A stretch of 64,000 nt of DNA from Myxococcus eversor (GCF_010894455.1 NZ_JAAIXY010000008.1:310001-374000); one strand, 5' to 3'. Counted from the stretch's first letter, positions 29,493 to 38,236 are shown. Numbers and translations: made by a program. Notes: a model not told the origin generated them from the letters alone.

Positions 29493-32255
29493 TCAGTAGG
29501 TCCCCTTCACGCCGAGGAGCGGGAGGATGATGGGCAGGCTCATGGGCTTGCGCTCCGCGTTGCCTTGCCGGTCAAAGCCATACTCATAGGCAATCACTTC
29601 CTGCCGGGCGGAGACGTTGAGGATGTCCAGGTAGGCGTCGAGCGTGAAGTCCTCCATCGCCCACGACTTCGCGACGCGCAGGTCCACGCGGAAGAACGCG
29701 TCCAGTTGCCCGGCCTTGTCCCGGTCCTGTCGCACCCATTCCTGGCGTCCCTCCGGCGTCGTCACCAGGCGCTGGGTGAGGGTGGTGATTTCGCCGGACT
29801 CGGGGCGGCCGGTGTTGAAGTGCACCACGGTGCCCACCGTCCAGTTGTTTCCGAACTTGTAGCTGAGCGCGGCGTTGATGACGTGGGCCTGCTCGAAGGC
29901 GAAGGGCAGCGTGCCTTCCTCCGTGCTCACCACGCGGTCCTCGTCGCTGTAGCGGTCGAAGCGCACGCGGCGCTTGCTCTGGAGGAAGCTGTAGGAGACC
30001 CAGCCGAACCAGTCGCGGCCCAGCGGGTGTCGGGCCATCAGCTCGAAGCCATACGCGTAGCCGCTCGCGGAAGGGTCCGGGGCGGCGAGTCCCCGGCGGC
30101 GGCGGTTCTCCACCACCTGCTGGAGGTCCAGCTCCACCGCGCGAGTGAGCGGGTTGTAGAAGGCGTCGCCGCTCAGCTCCAGGCCCTCCAGGGCCTTCCA
30201 CTCCGCGCCCACGTCGAACTGGAGGCCCTCCTGGAGTCCGTAGCGGAGGCTGGCGGTGTCCACGGCGGGCAGGTGCACCAGCACGGTGGGCGACTGGTGG
30301 AAGACGCCCGCGCCGCCCTTGAGCACGAGCGTGTCGTGGAGTTGGTGGCGGACGGTGAGCCGAGGCTCCACCGCCGTGTGATTGATGCCCGGAGACAGGT
30401 GGTAGTTGTCCACGCGCACGCCCGGCTGGAGCACCCACTTCTCGGTGGGCGCCCAGGTCACCGCCGCGTAGGCGCCGGAGAAGGTCGCCAGCGAGGAGGG
30501 GCTCTTGATGGGGTCCGTCGGGTCCTCGGGCGTGGTGCCCGGAGGGATGCCGGTGCCGGTGATGTCGGTGGCGGCGCGCCGGTGCTCCACGTCGCCGCCC
30601 ACGGCCAGCTCCAGCGTCTCGTCGAGGCGGCGCTTCCAGCCGGCCCGCATCGCGAAGGTCGTCTGGCGCAGCGCGTACTCGCCCACGTCGCGGATGTTCA
30701 TGGCGCCGCTCGGCAACTGCTCCGACTCCTGACCGGTGAGGCCGAGCGCGTCCGAGCCCACCGTGAGGCCCACCTCCGCCTCACCACCCGCGAGCGGATG
30801 GGTGCCGCGCAGGTCCACCCGATGGAAGCGGGACACGATGGCGCCGCCGCTGGAGCCGGCGTAGTCGGTGGCCGGAGTGGAGCCCACGTCGTCCGAGCTG
30901 CCCAGGGCGAACAGGCGCACGCGGCCCTCACCCACCTTCTGTTCGATGCGCGCCTGATAGTCCCAGAAGTTGGCGTGGACTCCCTCCGCGTCGGCGTCAC
31001 TGAGCAGCTTGGAGCCGAGGGAGATGAGCAGCGCGGAGTAGCTGATGCGGCCCGCGATGCTGACGGAGGTGCCGGTGCTCTCGAAGGGGTACTCGATGAA
31101 GCCGCCGCTGTTGAGCAGGTCCGCGTAGGCGGTGACGTGCAGCCGGTCCTCGCGCGGTCGGCTCAGCCGTCCCTCCACCGCGCCACCCAGGAGCCGTCCG
31201 TACTGCACCGGCGGCGAGCCCGGGAAGAAGTCCACGGTGTCGATGAAGTCCGGGTGAATCACCGCGGGCCCGAGCATCAGGTGGTACAGCATGGGGATGC
31301 GCACGCCGTCGAGGAAGAAGCCGGTGGCGGCGGGCTGGCTGCCGCGCACCACCGGATAGCTGATGCCCGAGGCGAGGCTTCCCACGCCCGGCAGCAGCAT
31401 GACGACGCGGAACGGGTCGCCCAGCGTGCCGGGCACCTCGCGGAGCTCCTGCTCGTGCAGGGTGATGCGTGTCACCTCCGTGCGAGGCCGGTCATCGCGC
31501 ACCACCGTCTCGTAGGGATTCACGCGGCCGGGCTGGAGCCGGTAGATGACCTGGAGCGACTGGCCTTCGGAGAGCGTCTCCTCGAAGGTGCTCGGCTGGT
31601 GTCCTGGCGCGCGTGCCTCCACGCGGTGGGTGCCGGGGCGCAGCTCCAGGGCGAAGCGACCTTGCGCATCCACGGTGCCGGAGGGCTCGGTGGCGCCGTC
31701 GACGAAGAGGGTGGCGTCGGCGAGGGGCCGGCGCGTGCCTCGCGCGCGCACCTCGCCGGTGAGGCGCGCGGTGGCGACGGGGACGGGCGCGGCGGGCGGC
31801 TCGAAGCGGTAGATGAACGGCAGGCGCACCGACACGGGCACGCCGGCGAGTGTCGCGGGGGTGAAGCGCAGGCCGGGTGCCGCCTGGAGCGCGGCCTCGG
31901 TGAGGCGGGGCTCGCCGGGGGCGGTGATGACCTTCACCTCGGCCACGGCGCCCTGTTCGTCCACCCGCAACTCCAACGTCACCTCCCCGGGCGTGCCCTC
32001 CAGGCCCGAGGGCCACGCCGCGGGTGAGTCCGCCACCAGCGTGGGAGGCACCAACGTGGCTTCGCCTCCGTCGGTGGCGAGTCCCAGCCGGGTGGCGTCC
32101 TCGGCGGACACGGTGGTGCCGCCGTCGGTGGATTGGAGCTCGACTTCGAGGGTGCGGGACTCGGCGGTGGGGACGGGCAGGCCCTGTGCCGGTGCGAGGA
32201 AGGGCACTGCCACCAGGATGAGCAGTGGCAGGAGGGAGCTGCGCTCAAAACGCAT
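29493..32255 (-). CDS. TonB-dependent outer-membrane receptor with N-terminal TonB-C domain
   Basis: 920 residues. After a signal peptide (to ~24) comes a stretch at ~75-150 that reads as a TonB C-terminal domain (VTLELRVDEQGAVAEVKVI, LRFTPATLAGVPVSVRLPF). Next is a carboxypeptidase-regulatory-like domain (~160-245), a plug (~250-370: ELREVPGTLGDPFRVVMLLP, FFLDGVRIPML) and a 22-strand-type barrel to the C-terminus (ending in an aromatic residue, ...GVKGTY). Placing a TonB-C module on the receptor rather than on an inner-membrane TonB is unusual. It could engage other TonB proteins or replace the ordinary TonB box, which I did not find. AAGGA precedes ATG 32255. Substrate unknown. Confidence 0.88.
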   Translation of the reverse strand: MRFERSSLLPLLILVAVPFLAPAQGLPVPTAESRTLEVELQSTDGGTTVSAEDATRLGLATDGGEATLVPPTLVADSPAAWPSGLEGTPGEVTLELRVDEQGAVAEVKVITAPGEPRLTEAALQAAPGLRFTPATLAGVPVSVRLPFIYRFEPPAAPVPVATARLTGEVRARGTRRPLADATLFVDGATEPSGTVDAQGRFALELRPGTHRVEARAPGHQPSTFEETLSEGQSLQVIYRLQPGRVNPYETVVRDDRPRTEVTRITLHEQELREVPGTLGDPFRVVMLLPGVGSLASGISYPVVRGSQPAATGFFLDGVRIPMLYHLMLGPAVIHPDFIDTVDFFPGSPPVQYGRLLGGAVEGRLSRPREDRLHVTAYADLLNSGGFIEYPFESTGTSVSIAGRISYSALLISLGSKLLSDADAEGVHANFWDYQARIEQKVGEGRVRLFALGSSDDVGSTPATDYAGSSGGAIVSRFHRVDLRGTHPLAGGEAEVGLTVGSDALGLTGQESEQLPSGAMNIRDVGEYALRQTTFAMRAGWKRRLDETLELAVGGDVEHRRAATDITGTGIPPGTTPEDPTDPIKSPSSLATFSGAYAAVTWAPTEKWVLQPGVRVDNYHLSPGINHTAVEPRLTVRHQLHDTLVLKGGAGVFHQSPTVLVHLPAVDTASLRYGLQEGLQFDVGAEWKALEGLELSGDAFYNPLTRAVELDLQQVVENRRRRGLAAPDPSASGYAYGFELMARHPLGRDWFGWVSYSFLQSKRRVRFDRYSDEDRVVSTEEGTLPFAFEQAHVINAALSYKFGNNWTVGTVVHFNTGRPESGEITTLTQRLVTTPEGRQEWVRQDRDKAGQLDAFFRVDLRVAKSWAMEDFTLDAYLDILNVSARQEVIAYEYGFDRQGNAERKPMSLPIILPLLGVKGTY

Positions 32256-32524
32256 GGGAATCCTTCAACACCGGAGGCGCGGAGAACTGTCACCCGGCCG
32301 GTGCGCTCTCATGCGGGGGGCAGCCTCACCTACTCCGCGCGCGGATGTCTATGCGAAAGGTCCAAGAGAGGCGTGCACACGAAGACGGTGGTCTGCCCGT
32401 TTGTCCCTCCCGCGTGTGTGGCTCCTCACGAAGCACGCGGACGGCCGGGCCGCGTGGGTGGAGGCCCCTGGAGGGCACCGCTACGTTGAGTCGACGGTGT
32501 CTTGGGGAAAGGAGCCGCGGGGCC

Positions 32525-33640
32525 ATGCGCACGGTGAAGGATGAGCTGCTCTTCCGAGCGGTGGAGCACACCTTGTCGGGTCAGCCCATCGAGGCGGCGC
32601 GCGAGCTGGCGTCGCTGGAGACGCTGCTGGACGTGGACTCGGTGCCGGAGGACCTGGACTACCTGCTCTTCGCCACGGCGGTGTCGCATCGCCTGGACGG
32701 CGACGGAGGCGCGCCGCGCAACCCCTATCTGCATCCACATCCCGAGCAGGGGGCGCGACAGATTGATTTGTTCCGGCTGTTGATGACGCACATGCCGCTG
32801 GCCTCCGCGGCGGATGCGCTGGCGAACGCGGTGTTGGTGGAGCTGTTGGGGAAGCGGGACGAGGCCACGCTGGTGGATGTGGGAATCGGCCAGGGGCGGC
32901 AGGAGGGCCGGTTGTTGAAGACGTTGTCCGAGCGCGGGGCGCTGCCGCGCAGGTTGACGCTGGTGGGCGTGGACCCGAGCGGCGCGAGCCTCGCGCAGGC
33001 GGAGGAGTCCACGGCGCGGGTGGCGCGCGAGGTGGGCGCGGTGGTGCGCTTCGTGGGCGTGGAGGCGCCTGTGGAGAACTTGTCTGAGTCGACGTGGTCG
33101 GTGTTGCGAGGGTTGCCGGGGCCGAGGGTGGTGAACGCGGCCTTCGCGCTGCACCATGTGGCGGAGGAGCCGGGGAGCGTGGGCGCGGCGCGGGACGGTG
33201 TCTTGCGAAACCTGTGCGAGCTGGACCCGTCTGGAATGGTGATGTGTGAGCCGAACACGGACCACTTCCGCGCGCCGCCGCTGGAGCGCTTCCTGAATGC
33301 GTGGAAGCACTTCACGCAGGTCTTCCACCTGCTGGACGCGCTGGAGGTTCCTCGCGAGGAGCGCGCCGCAATCAAACGCTTCTTCGGGAGGGAGGTGGAG
33401 GACGTGGTGGGGACGGTGGACGAGTCGGCGCGGTGCGAGCGGCACGAGCTCGCGGCGACATGGATGGCGAGGCTGAAGCGCGCGGGCTTCGTGCCGCTGG
33501 AGTTGTTGGAGCAGGTCCGGCCGGAGGGCGTGCACCCGGTGCTGGAGCTGCGGCGTGAGCCGGGGCTCGTGGGGGTGAGCTGGAGGGACGAGGTGCTGGT
33601 GGCGGTGCTGGGCGTGCGGCCGGAGGGTGCGCGCGCGTGA
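32525..33640 (+). CDS. Bacterial GRAS-domain protein (methyltransferase-like fold)
   Basis: 371 residues. The centre carries the SAM-binding Rossmann signature LVDVGIGQGRQEGRLLKTLS (the counterpart of the plant GRAS VHIID region). It is followed by LTLVGVDPSG, VNAAFALHHV, the long helical insert KHFTQVFHLLDALEVPREER, FFGREVEDVVGT, and ERHELAATWMARLKRAGFVP. The last three match the PFYRE/SAW-type tail of GRAS proteins. Bacterial GRAS proteins, known from myxobacteria and a few other groups, are predicted small-molecule methyltransferases ancestral to plant gibberellin-response regulators. Start ATG 32525 has AAGGAG 11 bases upstream. The substrate is unknown. The gene is followed 52 bases later by a PncC-like gene. 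Confidence 0.78.
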   Translation: MRTVKDELLFRAVEHTLSGQPIEAARELASLETLLDVDSVPEDLDYLLFATAVSHRLDGDGGAPRNPYLHPHPEQGARQIDLFRLLMTHMPLASAADALANAVLVELLGKRDEATLVDVGIGQGRQEGRLLKTLSERGALPRRLTLVGVDPSGASLAQAEESTARVAREVGAVVRFVGVEAPVENLSESTWSVLRGLPGPRVVNAAFALHHVAEEPGSVGAARDGVLRNLCELDPSGMVMCEPNTDHFRAPPLERFLNAWKHFTQVFHLLDALEVPREERAAIKRFFGREVEDVVGTVDESARCERHELAATWMARLKRAGFVPLELLEQVRPEGVHPVLELRREPGLVGVSWRDEVLVAVLGVRPEGARA

Positions 33641-33692
33641 AGTCCCGGCCGTGCGAGGATGGGGGCGTCCTGGACTTGATGGAGGCGCACGG

Positions 33693-34193
33693 GTGACGGA
33701 CGAGGGACGTGGTGAGGACATGGCCCGGCAGGTGCTGGAGCGCTGCCGAAGCGCGGGAGTCCGGCTGGTGCTGGCGGAGGCGTGCGCGGGCGGTCTGATT
33801 TGCGCGCGGCTGACGGACATCCCGGGTGCATCCGCGGTGGTGGAGCGAGGCTTCGTGCCGTACTCGCATGAATCGAAGGTGGAGCAACTGGGGGTGTCCC
33901 TGGCGTTGCTCCAGACGCACGGCTCGGTGAGCGCGGAGGCGGCGGAGGCGCTGGCGCGAGGGGCGCTCGAGCACTCGCGCGCGGACTGGGCGGTGGCGGA
34001 GACGGGAATCGCCGGGCCGACGGGAGGCACGCCGCAGAAGCCGGTAGGGCTCGTGTTCATCGCGGTGCTGCGCAGGGACGGCGCGGCCACGGTGGAGCGG
34101 CACGTGTTCGCGGGGAACCGGAGTGAGGTGAGAGGTGCGGTGGTGGAGCGTGCGTTGGCGTTGTTGCTCGCGCGGTTGAACGTCGAATCTTGA
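33693..34193 (+). CDS. CinA C-terminal-domain amidohydrolase (PncC-like)
   Basis: 166 residues, only the C-terminal domain of CinA (full CinA is ~400 residues). Signature motifs are present: LAEACAGGLICARLTDIPGA, FVPYSHESKVEQLGV, a helical EAAEALARGALE and ETGIAGPTGGTPQKPVGLVF. By family it hydrolyses nicotinamide mononucleotide to nicotinate mononucleotide and ammonia, recycling a by-product of NAD-dependent reactions such as ligase or ADP-ribosylation. GTG 33693 is chosen because GGAGG lies seven bases upstream; an in-frame ATG at 33720 also exists. It sits downstream of the GRAS gene and may be co-transcribed with it. Confidence 0.85.
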   Translation: MTDEGRGEDMARQVLERCRSAGVRLVLAEACAGGLICARLTDIPGASAVVERGFVPYSHESKVEQLGVSLALLQTHGSVSAEAAEALARGALEHSRADWAVAETGIAGPTGGTPQKPVGLVFIAVLRRDGAATVERHVFAGNRSEVRGAVVERALALLLARLNVES

Positions 34194-34203
34194 ACTGGAC
34201 GTT

Positions 34204-34242
34204 CACCCCGCACTCCCGGGTGCCTGGGCACCCGTCGGGGTG
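34204..34242. repeat. Nested inverted repeat between the PncC-like and STAS-like genes
   Basis: The outer arms CACCCCG and CGGGGTG enclose inner arms CGGGTGCC and GGCACCCG, separated by two bases. The whole forms a strong GC-rich hairpin. It lies 10 bases after one stop codon and 65 bases before the next start, so it could be a terminator without a U-tract, an attenuator or a protein-binding site. Confidence 0.4.
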
Positions 34243-34307
34243 ACCCCTACGCTGTGGAACGTCGGAGCGAAGTGCCTCCGTGTGTCCATGTGGCGAAGGA
34301 GCGCCCG

Positions 34308-34697
34308 GTGTTCCGAATCGGGGTGGAGGTCGAGGAGTCCATCGTGGAGTTCGTCCTGGAGGGCTACATCCGGGTCGAGGAGATGGAGGTCTTCGTGGGG
34401 GAGCTGACGCGGGCGACGGACTCGCTGGCGGGGCGCGACATCAAAATCCTGGCGGACCTGAGGCGCTTCCGCCCCGCGTCACCGGAAGCGACGAACATGA
34501 TTCGCCGGGTGCAGGAGTACGGCCTGCGCTCGGGTGTGGTGCGCGTGGCGGAGCTGGTGGAGAGCGAGATTGTCGCGCTCCAGCTCAACCGGGTGGCGGA
34601 GAACAGCCACACGGACAAGATTCTGCGCCGCTTCTGGGAAGACGCTCCCGCGCGTCGCTGGCTGATTCATGGTGACGCGGAGCATGGGGCGGCGTAG
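34308..34697 (+). CDS. Small STAS/SpoIIAA-like protein
   Basis: 129 residues. The alternation of strands and helices (FRIGVEVEESIVEFVLEGYI, DIKILADLRRF, NMIRRVQEYGLRSGVVRVAE, VALQLNRVAENSH) matches the STAS or SpoIIAA-like fold seen in many short myxobacterial regulatory proteins. Such domains bind nucleotides or partner proteins. GTG 34308 is favoured because AAGGAG ends six bases before it; upstream GTG codons at 34254 and 34290 are less well placed. No partner kinase or sigma-factor gene lies next to it. The fold assignment is by pattern only. Confidence 0.6.
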   Translation: MFRIGVEVEESIVEFVLEGYIRVEEMEVFVGELTRATDSLAGRDIKILADLRRFRPASPEATNMIRRVQEYGLRSGVVRVAELVESEIVALQLNRVAENSHTDKILRRFWEDAPARRWLIHGDAEHGAA

Positions 34698-34728
34698 CGC
34701 CCGTGAGGGCACGGCGTGCGTGGCCGTT

Positions 34729-36057
34729 TCAGCCCCGAAGGCCTTCCGCGAAGGGCCGACTGAAGCTGGACGCGGGGGCCGCGCGGGCACTCTTCCAGGC
34801 GAGCACTTGTTGCTCCACGGGCGCGCGCGTCGGGACCTGATGCACCCCCCGGCTGCGCAGCTCCAGCTCCAGCGCCAGGGCATGGCGCCGACGGAGGGGC
34901 GCGGTGAGCAGTGCATCAAGGAGTCCCTGTGGAGAGAAGGGCTTGCCCGTGAGGTAGCGCTGCTTCGGGTCCAGGCGAGGCCGTGTCTCCTTCCACCAGG
35001 CCGCGACCTGTTCGGCCATGGGCCGAGGCAGGTCGTCCTCGGGCTTGGGAGAGAGGTCTCGTTCGAGGTCTTCCTCCAAGGGCGTCAGTGCCTCGTCCGC
35101 CGCATCCTCTTTCACGGCGGCGAAGTCCCCCGCGATGACCAGACCGGTGATGGCACTGAAGGCCTCCGCGGCGAGTGCCGCCACGGGTTTGAGGCGCATC
35201 AGCTCCAGGCAGGCGTCCGCGGCCTGGATGCGCCCGGAGAAGCCGAGAGCCCACAGCACATCGGGCCGAAGCTTCTCGTGGGAAAGCAGACCCACCAGCT
35301 TGGTCGCGGCCCGCTCGTCCCCGCTCAGCCCGAGCAGGAGCAGGGGGAGTCGATTGCCGGTCGAGGTGGAGTTCAGCGAGGACTGGCAGGTGGCCCATGC
35401 GCCCGCGTGTCCGTTCATCAGTCCCACGGTCAGCGCGGCATCACGGAGGACAGGCTCATCCGAACCGAGGGCCCGCTGAATCACGGCGGGCTCCACGGGG
35501 AGCCGCGCACGGCCCAGGGCGCGCAGGGTGGCGGCGACCACATGAGGCTCGGGGCGGAACAGGAGCGGAGCGCACAGCGCCGAGGTGGCATGTCCATGGG
35601 TTCCCAGGACATCGATGACCGAGGCCCACAGCTCGGGAGCCGCATCTTCCTTCTTCAGCAGGGACGCGAACTCCCGAGGGAGGCATGCGGTGGGCGCCAG
35701 CTCGAACGCCCGTTGGAAGGAGCCCAGTGCCTCGGGCTCCGCGGTGTGGAGCGCGGTGAGCAACGCGGAGGGGCCGGGAGGTGACTCCGCGCGAAGCAGG
35801 GCGAGTGCCCCGGCGAGAATGCGCTCCGGCTCCTCCGAGAGTGCTGGGATGAGCAGTCGATGGGCCACGAGCTCACCGCCCAACACCAAGGCATCGATAT
35901 GGGCCGCACACGACTCCTCGAGTTCGGCCAACTCCGCGAGCGAGAAGTCAGGAGCGTCGAGCGCCTTCTCCCACTGGTTCCACCGGAAGGCGGCCTCGCC
36001 GAGATGCTCTTCGTAGAGGTCCCACCGCAAGGGCTTCAAAAGGGATGAGGACCTCAT
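34729..36057 (-). CDS. TIGR02270-type HEAT-repeat protein at end of T6SS cargo island
   Basis: 442 residues with no signal peptide. The N-terminal part (YEEHLGEAAFRWNQWEKALD, LEESCAAHIDALVLGGELVA) and the following HEAT/PBS-like helical repeats (~60-290) match the TIGR02270 group. I know it as a multi-copy Myxococcus family that also occurs beside T6SS genes in other proteobacteria. The repeats suggest a protein-interaction scaffold. Its ATG at 36057 overlaps the stop of the upstream immunity-like gene as ATGA, so it belongs to the same transcript. Function is not established; chaperone, adaptor or immunity roles are all open. Confidence 0.75.
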   Translation of the reverse strand: MRSSSLLKPLRWDLYEEHLGEAAFRWNQWEKALDAPDFSLAELAELEESCAAHIDALVLGGELVAHRLLIPALSEEPERILAGALALLRAESPPGPSALLTALHTAEPEALGSFQRAFELAPTACLPREFASLLKKEDAAPELWASVIDVLGTHGHATSALCAPLLFRPEPHVVAATLRALGRARLPVEPAVIQRALGSDEPVLRDAALTVGLMNGHAGAWATCQSSLNSTSTGNRLPLLLLGLSGDERAATKLVGLLSHEKLRPDVLWALGFSGRIQAADACLELMRLKPVAALAAEAFSAITGLVIAGDFAAVKEDAADEALTPLEEDLERDLSPKPEDDLPRPMAEQVAAWWKETRPRLDPKQRYLTGKPFSPQGLLDALLTAPLRRRHALALELELRSRGVHQVPTRAPVEQQVLAWKSARAAPASSFSRPFAEGLRG

Positions 36058-36872
36058 GAGCGATGGGACTCCGTCTCCATCCAGGCTGACGTAGGCGGTG
36101 GAGACATCCCCAGGGGCAGACGTGCCAAGGAAGGAATGGTGACGTATTCGCGCCGCGTCTCCATGCCCTGCATTTCCGCCAGCCGCAGCACTGCCAGCCC
36201 ATTCATGAACAAGGCACCCTCGGTCTTTCGGAGTTCGTCGTTGGGCCCGGAGTCCCGCGTCAACCGGGAGAACTTCAACAAGCGCGCGTCGATGGTGGCC
36301 TGGAGTGCTTCGTCAAACGCACTGGCCTCATGGGCGAGCAGCGCTCGGCACATCTCGAGATAGGTGTCGGAGCCCCCTTCCAGGACGACGTCCCAGCGCT
36401 TCAGGATGGCGGAGAGGTCCGGGGCGCCCACACCCTTCAGCTTCAAGCAGTACTGCTGAAGGAAGTGATACAGCAGGAAGTCGTCCTCGTATTCGAGGGC
36501 GGGCTCATGCTTTCGCGCGGCGAGCTGCGCCAAGGAGACCGCCAGGTCGAGCTGGCCCCCGGCCAGGGCATCGGTGAAAGGGAACTCCCGGGTCGCGCAG
36601 AGGAAGCGAGGGTCGGCACCGTGGCCATTGGCGACGAGACGGAGGAGATGATGCCGTGCGTGCGCGGAATGGCAGAGATGATGGAAGAAGGCGTGAGGCC
36701 GCGCATCCACCAGCAGCGCACAGAAAGCGAGTCGGCGGTGGCACATGGCGGCGACGACATAGGACTGCCCGGACTGCTCCATCGCGTCGCGACGCTGGAT
36801 GCTACGGACGGTCTCCTCGAGTCCAAAGCGAGAGGCGTCTCGGAGGGTCTCCAGCGTTGTCGAAGCGGGCAT
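36054..36872 (-). CDS. Imm49-like immunity protein, copy B
   Basis: 272 residues, all-helical by pattern, cytoplasmic. The core ALEYEDDFLLYHFLQQYCLKL is shared with the paralogue at 40943-41761 (ALEYEDDFLFPQFLQRFFLE), as are the flanking Cys- and Arg-rich helices and the overall length. I relate this to the Imm49 immunity family of polymorphic-toxin systems, with moderate confidence. It follows an Imm11-type gene by 11 bases, as its paralogue also does (27 bases). No toxin gene is directly upstream of this second pair. It may act on toxins from sibling strains. Confidence 0.62.
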   Translation of the reverse strand: MPASTTLETLRDASRFGLEETVRSIQRRDAMEQSGQSYVVAAMCHRRLAFCALLVDARPHAFFHHLCHSAHARHHLLRLVANGHGADPRFLCATREFPFTDALAGGQLDLAVSLAQLAARKHEPALEYEDDFLLYHFLQQYCLKLKGVGAPDLSAILKRWDVVLEGGSDTYLEMCRALLAHEASAFDEALQATIDARLLKFSRLTRDSGPNDELRKTEGALFMNGLAVLRLAEMQGMETRREYVTIPSLARLPLGMSPPPTSAWMETESHRS

Positions 36873-36883
36873 GACTCAAGGTC

Positions 36884-37471
36884 TCAGTAGATGGCGCATT
36901 TTTCGCCCATCTCGATGTAGCGGACGCCAGAGAGGTTCTCGGCGCTCAGTCGGGCACGCAGCGTCTCTCGAATGAGGAGGGCGGGCGGCATGGGCTTGAG
37001 CCTGAAGAGGTTGGCCTCCGCCGGAATCCGGTCCTCGAGCACTTGAAGGCGGAAGAGCCCCGAGAGTCGCTCGGGGTCCGGGTCCAACTGCTGGACCTCG
37101 CTGTGCTCCTTGTCGATGCAGTCCACATGGTCGAGCACGTTGGCGATGAAGTAGTCCTTCGCGGCGATGCGACCCTTGTGATTGGCGATGGAGACGGGCA
37201 AGAACTCGATTCGGGCTCCAGAGAGCTGCTCGAGAATCATCTTGAGCCTCATGGAGACGATGGCGATCCGCTCGGTATTGCTGACGAGGTCAGGTACCAC
37301 CAGCCCCTTGTGCCCTTTGTCCATGGGAAGCACGACGTCGGCTGGATAGCGATGCTCCATGGGGAGCCCCGCGGCGATGCGCCACACCTTCGAATCGAGT
37401 GACTCCGGGACTTCGTCGATGAGGCAATGCCCAGGGTCGTTGCTGGTGGCAAGGATGGAGAAGGAAGGCAT
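36884..37471 (-). CDS. Imm11 (MXAN_0049-type) immunity protein, copy B
   Basis: 195 residues, soluble. Family motifs shared with the copy at 41789-42379 are HCLIDEVP, RYPADVVLPM, the IANHKGR block, FIANVLDHVDCID, LFRLQVLE and ANLFRLKPMPPALLIRETLR. The family is the immunity domain named after MXAN_0049 of Myxococcus xanthus, found beside nuclease toxins of polymorphic and T6SS systems. The gene starts 151 bases after the DUF6484 gene. That gap holds a fragment of a second DUF4150 gene, so this copy probably lost its own toxin partner. Confidence 0.8.
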   Translation of the reverse strand: MPSFSILATSNDPGHCLIDEVPESLDSKVWRIAAGLPMEHRYPADVVLPMDKGHKGLVVPDLVSNTERIAIVSMRLKMILEQLSGARIEFLPVSIANHKGRIAAKDYFIANVLDHVDCIDKEHSEVQQLDPDPERLSGLFRLQVLEDRIPAEANLFRLKPMPPALLIRETLRARLSAENLSGVRYIEMGEKCAIY

Positions 37472-37480
37472 GCGCTGGAC

Positions 37481-37573
37481 CTACCGGGTGGCGAGGATGT
37501 TCGCCAGTTCGTCCCCGCGCCCGCGACCACTGGTCCCTGCATCAAGGGAAACGGCGGCGTGTTCTGAGTCTGG
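37481..37573 (-). pseudogene. Remnant of a second DUF4150 (PAAR-like) gene
   Basis: Reading the minus strand from 37564 to 37514 gives NTPPFPLMQGPVVAGAG. This matches NTPPVPLLQGPVVAMAG near the end of the intact DUF4150 gene (38237-38701) at 14 of 17 positions. No start codon or upstream domain similarity is present; upstream of ~37573 the resemblance ends abruptly. Downstream, a shifted frame ends in GDELANILATR at a stop at 37481, perhaps the tail of a lost toxin domain; the outer bounds given are uncertain. It is best explained as a deletion or recombination scar between duplicated cargo modules. Confidence 0.65.
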
Positions 37574-37622
37574 GGCGAACGGTCCTCCCCAGGGAGCACC
37601 CAGGCTGGACCCTGGGCGCTGT

Positions 37623-38141
37623 CTAGTTGATCTCCACCGAACCACCCTTGATGCGGTGGGTGCCGGTGGCTCGCGATTCGAGATAGGTCCCTTTGATGAT
37701 GACCTTGCCATTGCGGCGCAGGGTGATGCTGGCCTCTCCGCACTTGAGGACCACTTCATCCTGTCCCTCGATGACCACGCGCTTGCCGTCGACGTGGGCC
37801 TCGGTGGGCGCGATCGACGCCTCCGGAGGTTGCTCCAGCAAGGCATCCAGCAGCGGTGTCGGACTGGGCTCGTGGATGAGTCCCATGATGAAAGGCAGCG
37901 CTGGGTCCCCGTTCTCGAACAGGAGGACCGCTTTCTGTCGCCGGGCCACGGCCTCTTGAAGCCCGCGAGGCTCCAGGGCGACAGCCAGCCGCGCGGGCAC
38001 GGGTCCCTGGGTATTGCCGGCGAAGTCCACGAGCGGCGCCCCCGAGGCATCGAGCCCCATGAGCTGACCCGAGCGGCTCCCCAGAATGGGCTCCTGCGCC
38101 TGGAGCGGTGGGACAGACTTGCTGGTTGCTTGAGAGCTCAT
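37623..38141 (-). CDS. DUF6484-type T6SS spike-associated protein
   Basis: 172 residues. The middle reads LVDFAGNTQGPVPARLAVAL and ARRQKAVLLFENGDPALPFI, typical of DUF6484. The C-terminus has regular beta-repeat pattern VEGQDEVVLKC, ITLRRNGKVIIKGTYLESRA, GTHRIKGGSVEIN, the same form as the needle-like tip of VgrG proteins. By family context it acts at the T6SS spike, probably as a VgrG-like tip or adaptor for the neighbouring cargo. It lies 95 bases after the DUF4150 PAAR-like gene in a shared transcript. Confidence 0.8.
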   Translation of the reverse strand: MSSQATSKSVPPLQAQEPILGSRSGQLMGLDASGAPLVDFAGNTQGPVPARLAVALEPRGLQEAVARRQKAVLLFENGDPALPFIMGLIHEPSPTPLLDALLEQPPEASIAPTEAHVDGKRVVIEGQDEVVLKCGEASITLRRNGKVIIKGTYLESRATGTHRIKGGSVEIN

Positions 38142-38236
38142 GAACGAGGACCTGGTGAAGGCGGTGAGCGGCGTGGGGGAAACACATTCATCCGACAGGT
38201 GAGTCCCCTTCTGTGCGGACGCTTCGGCTCGGCGCC

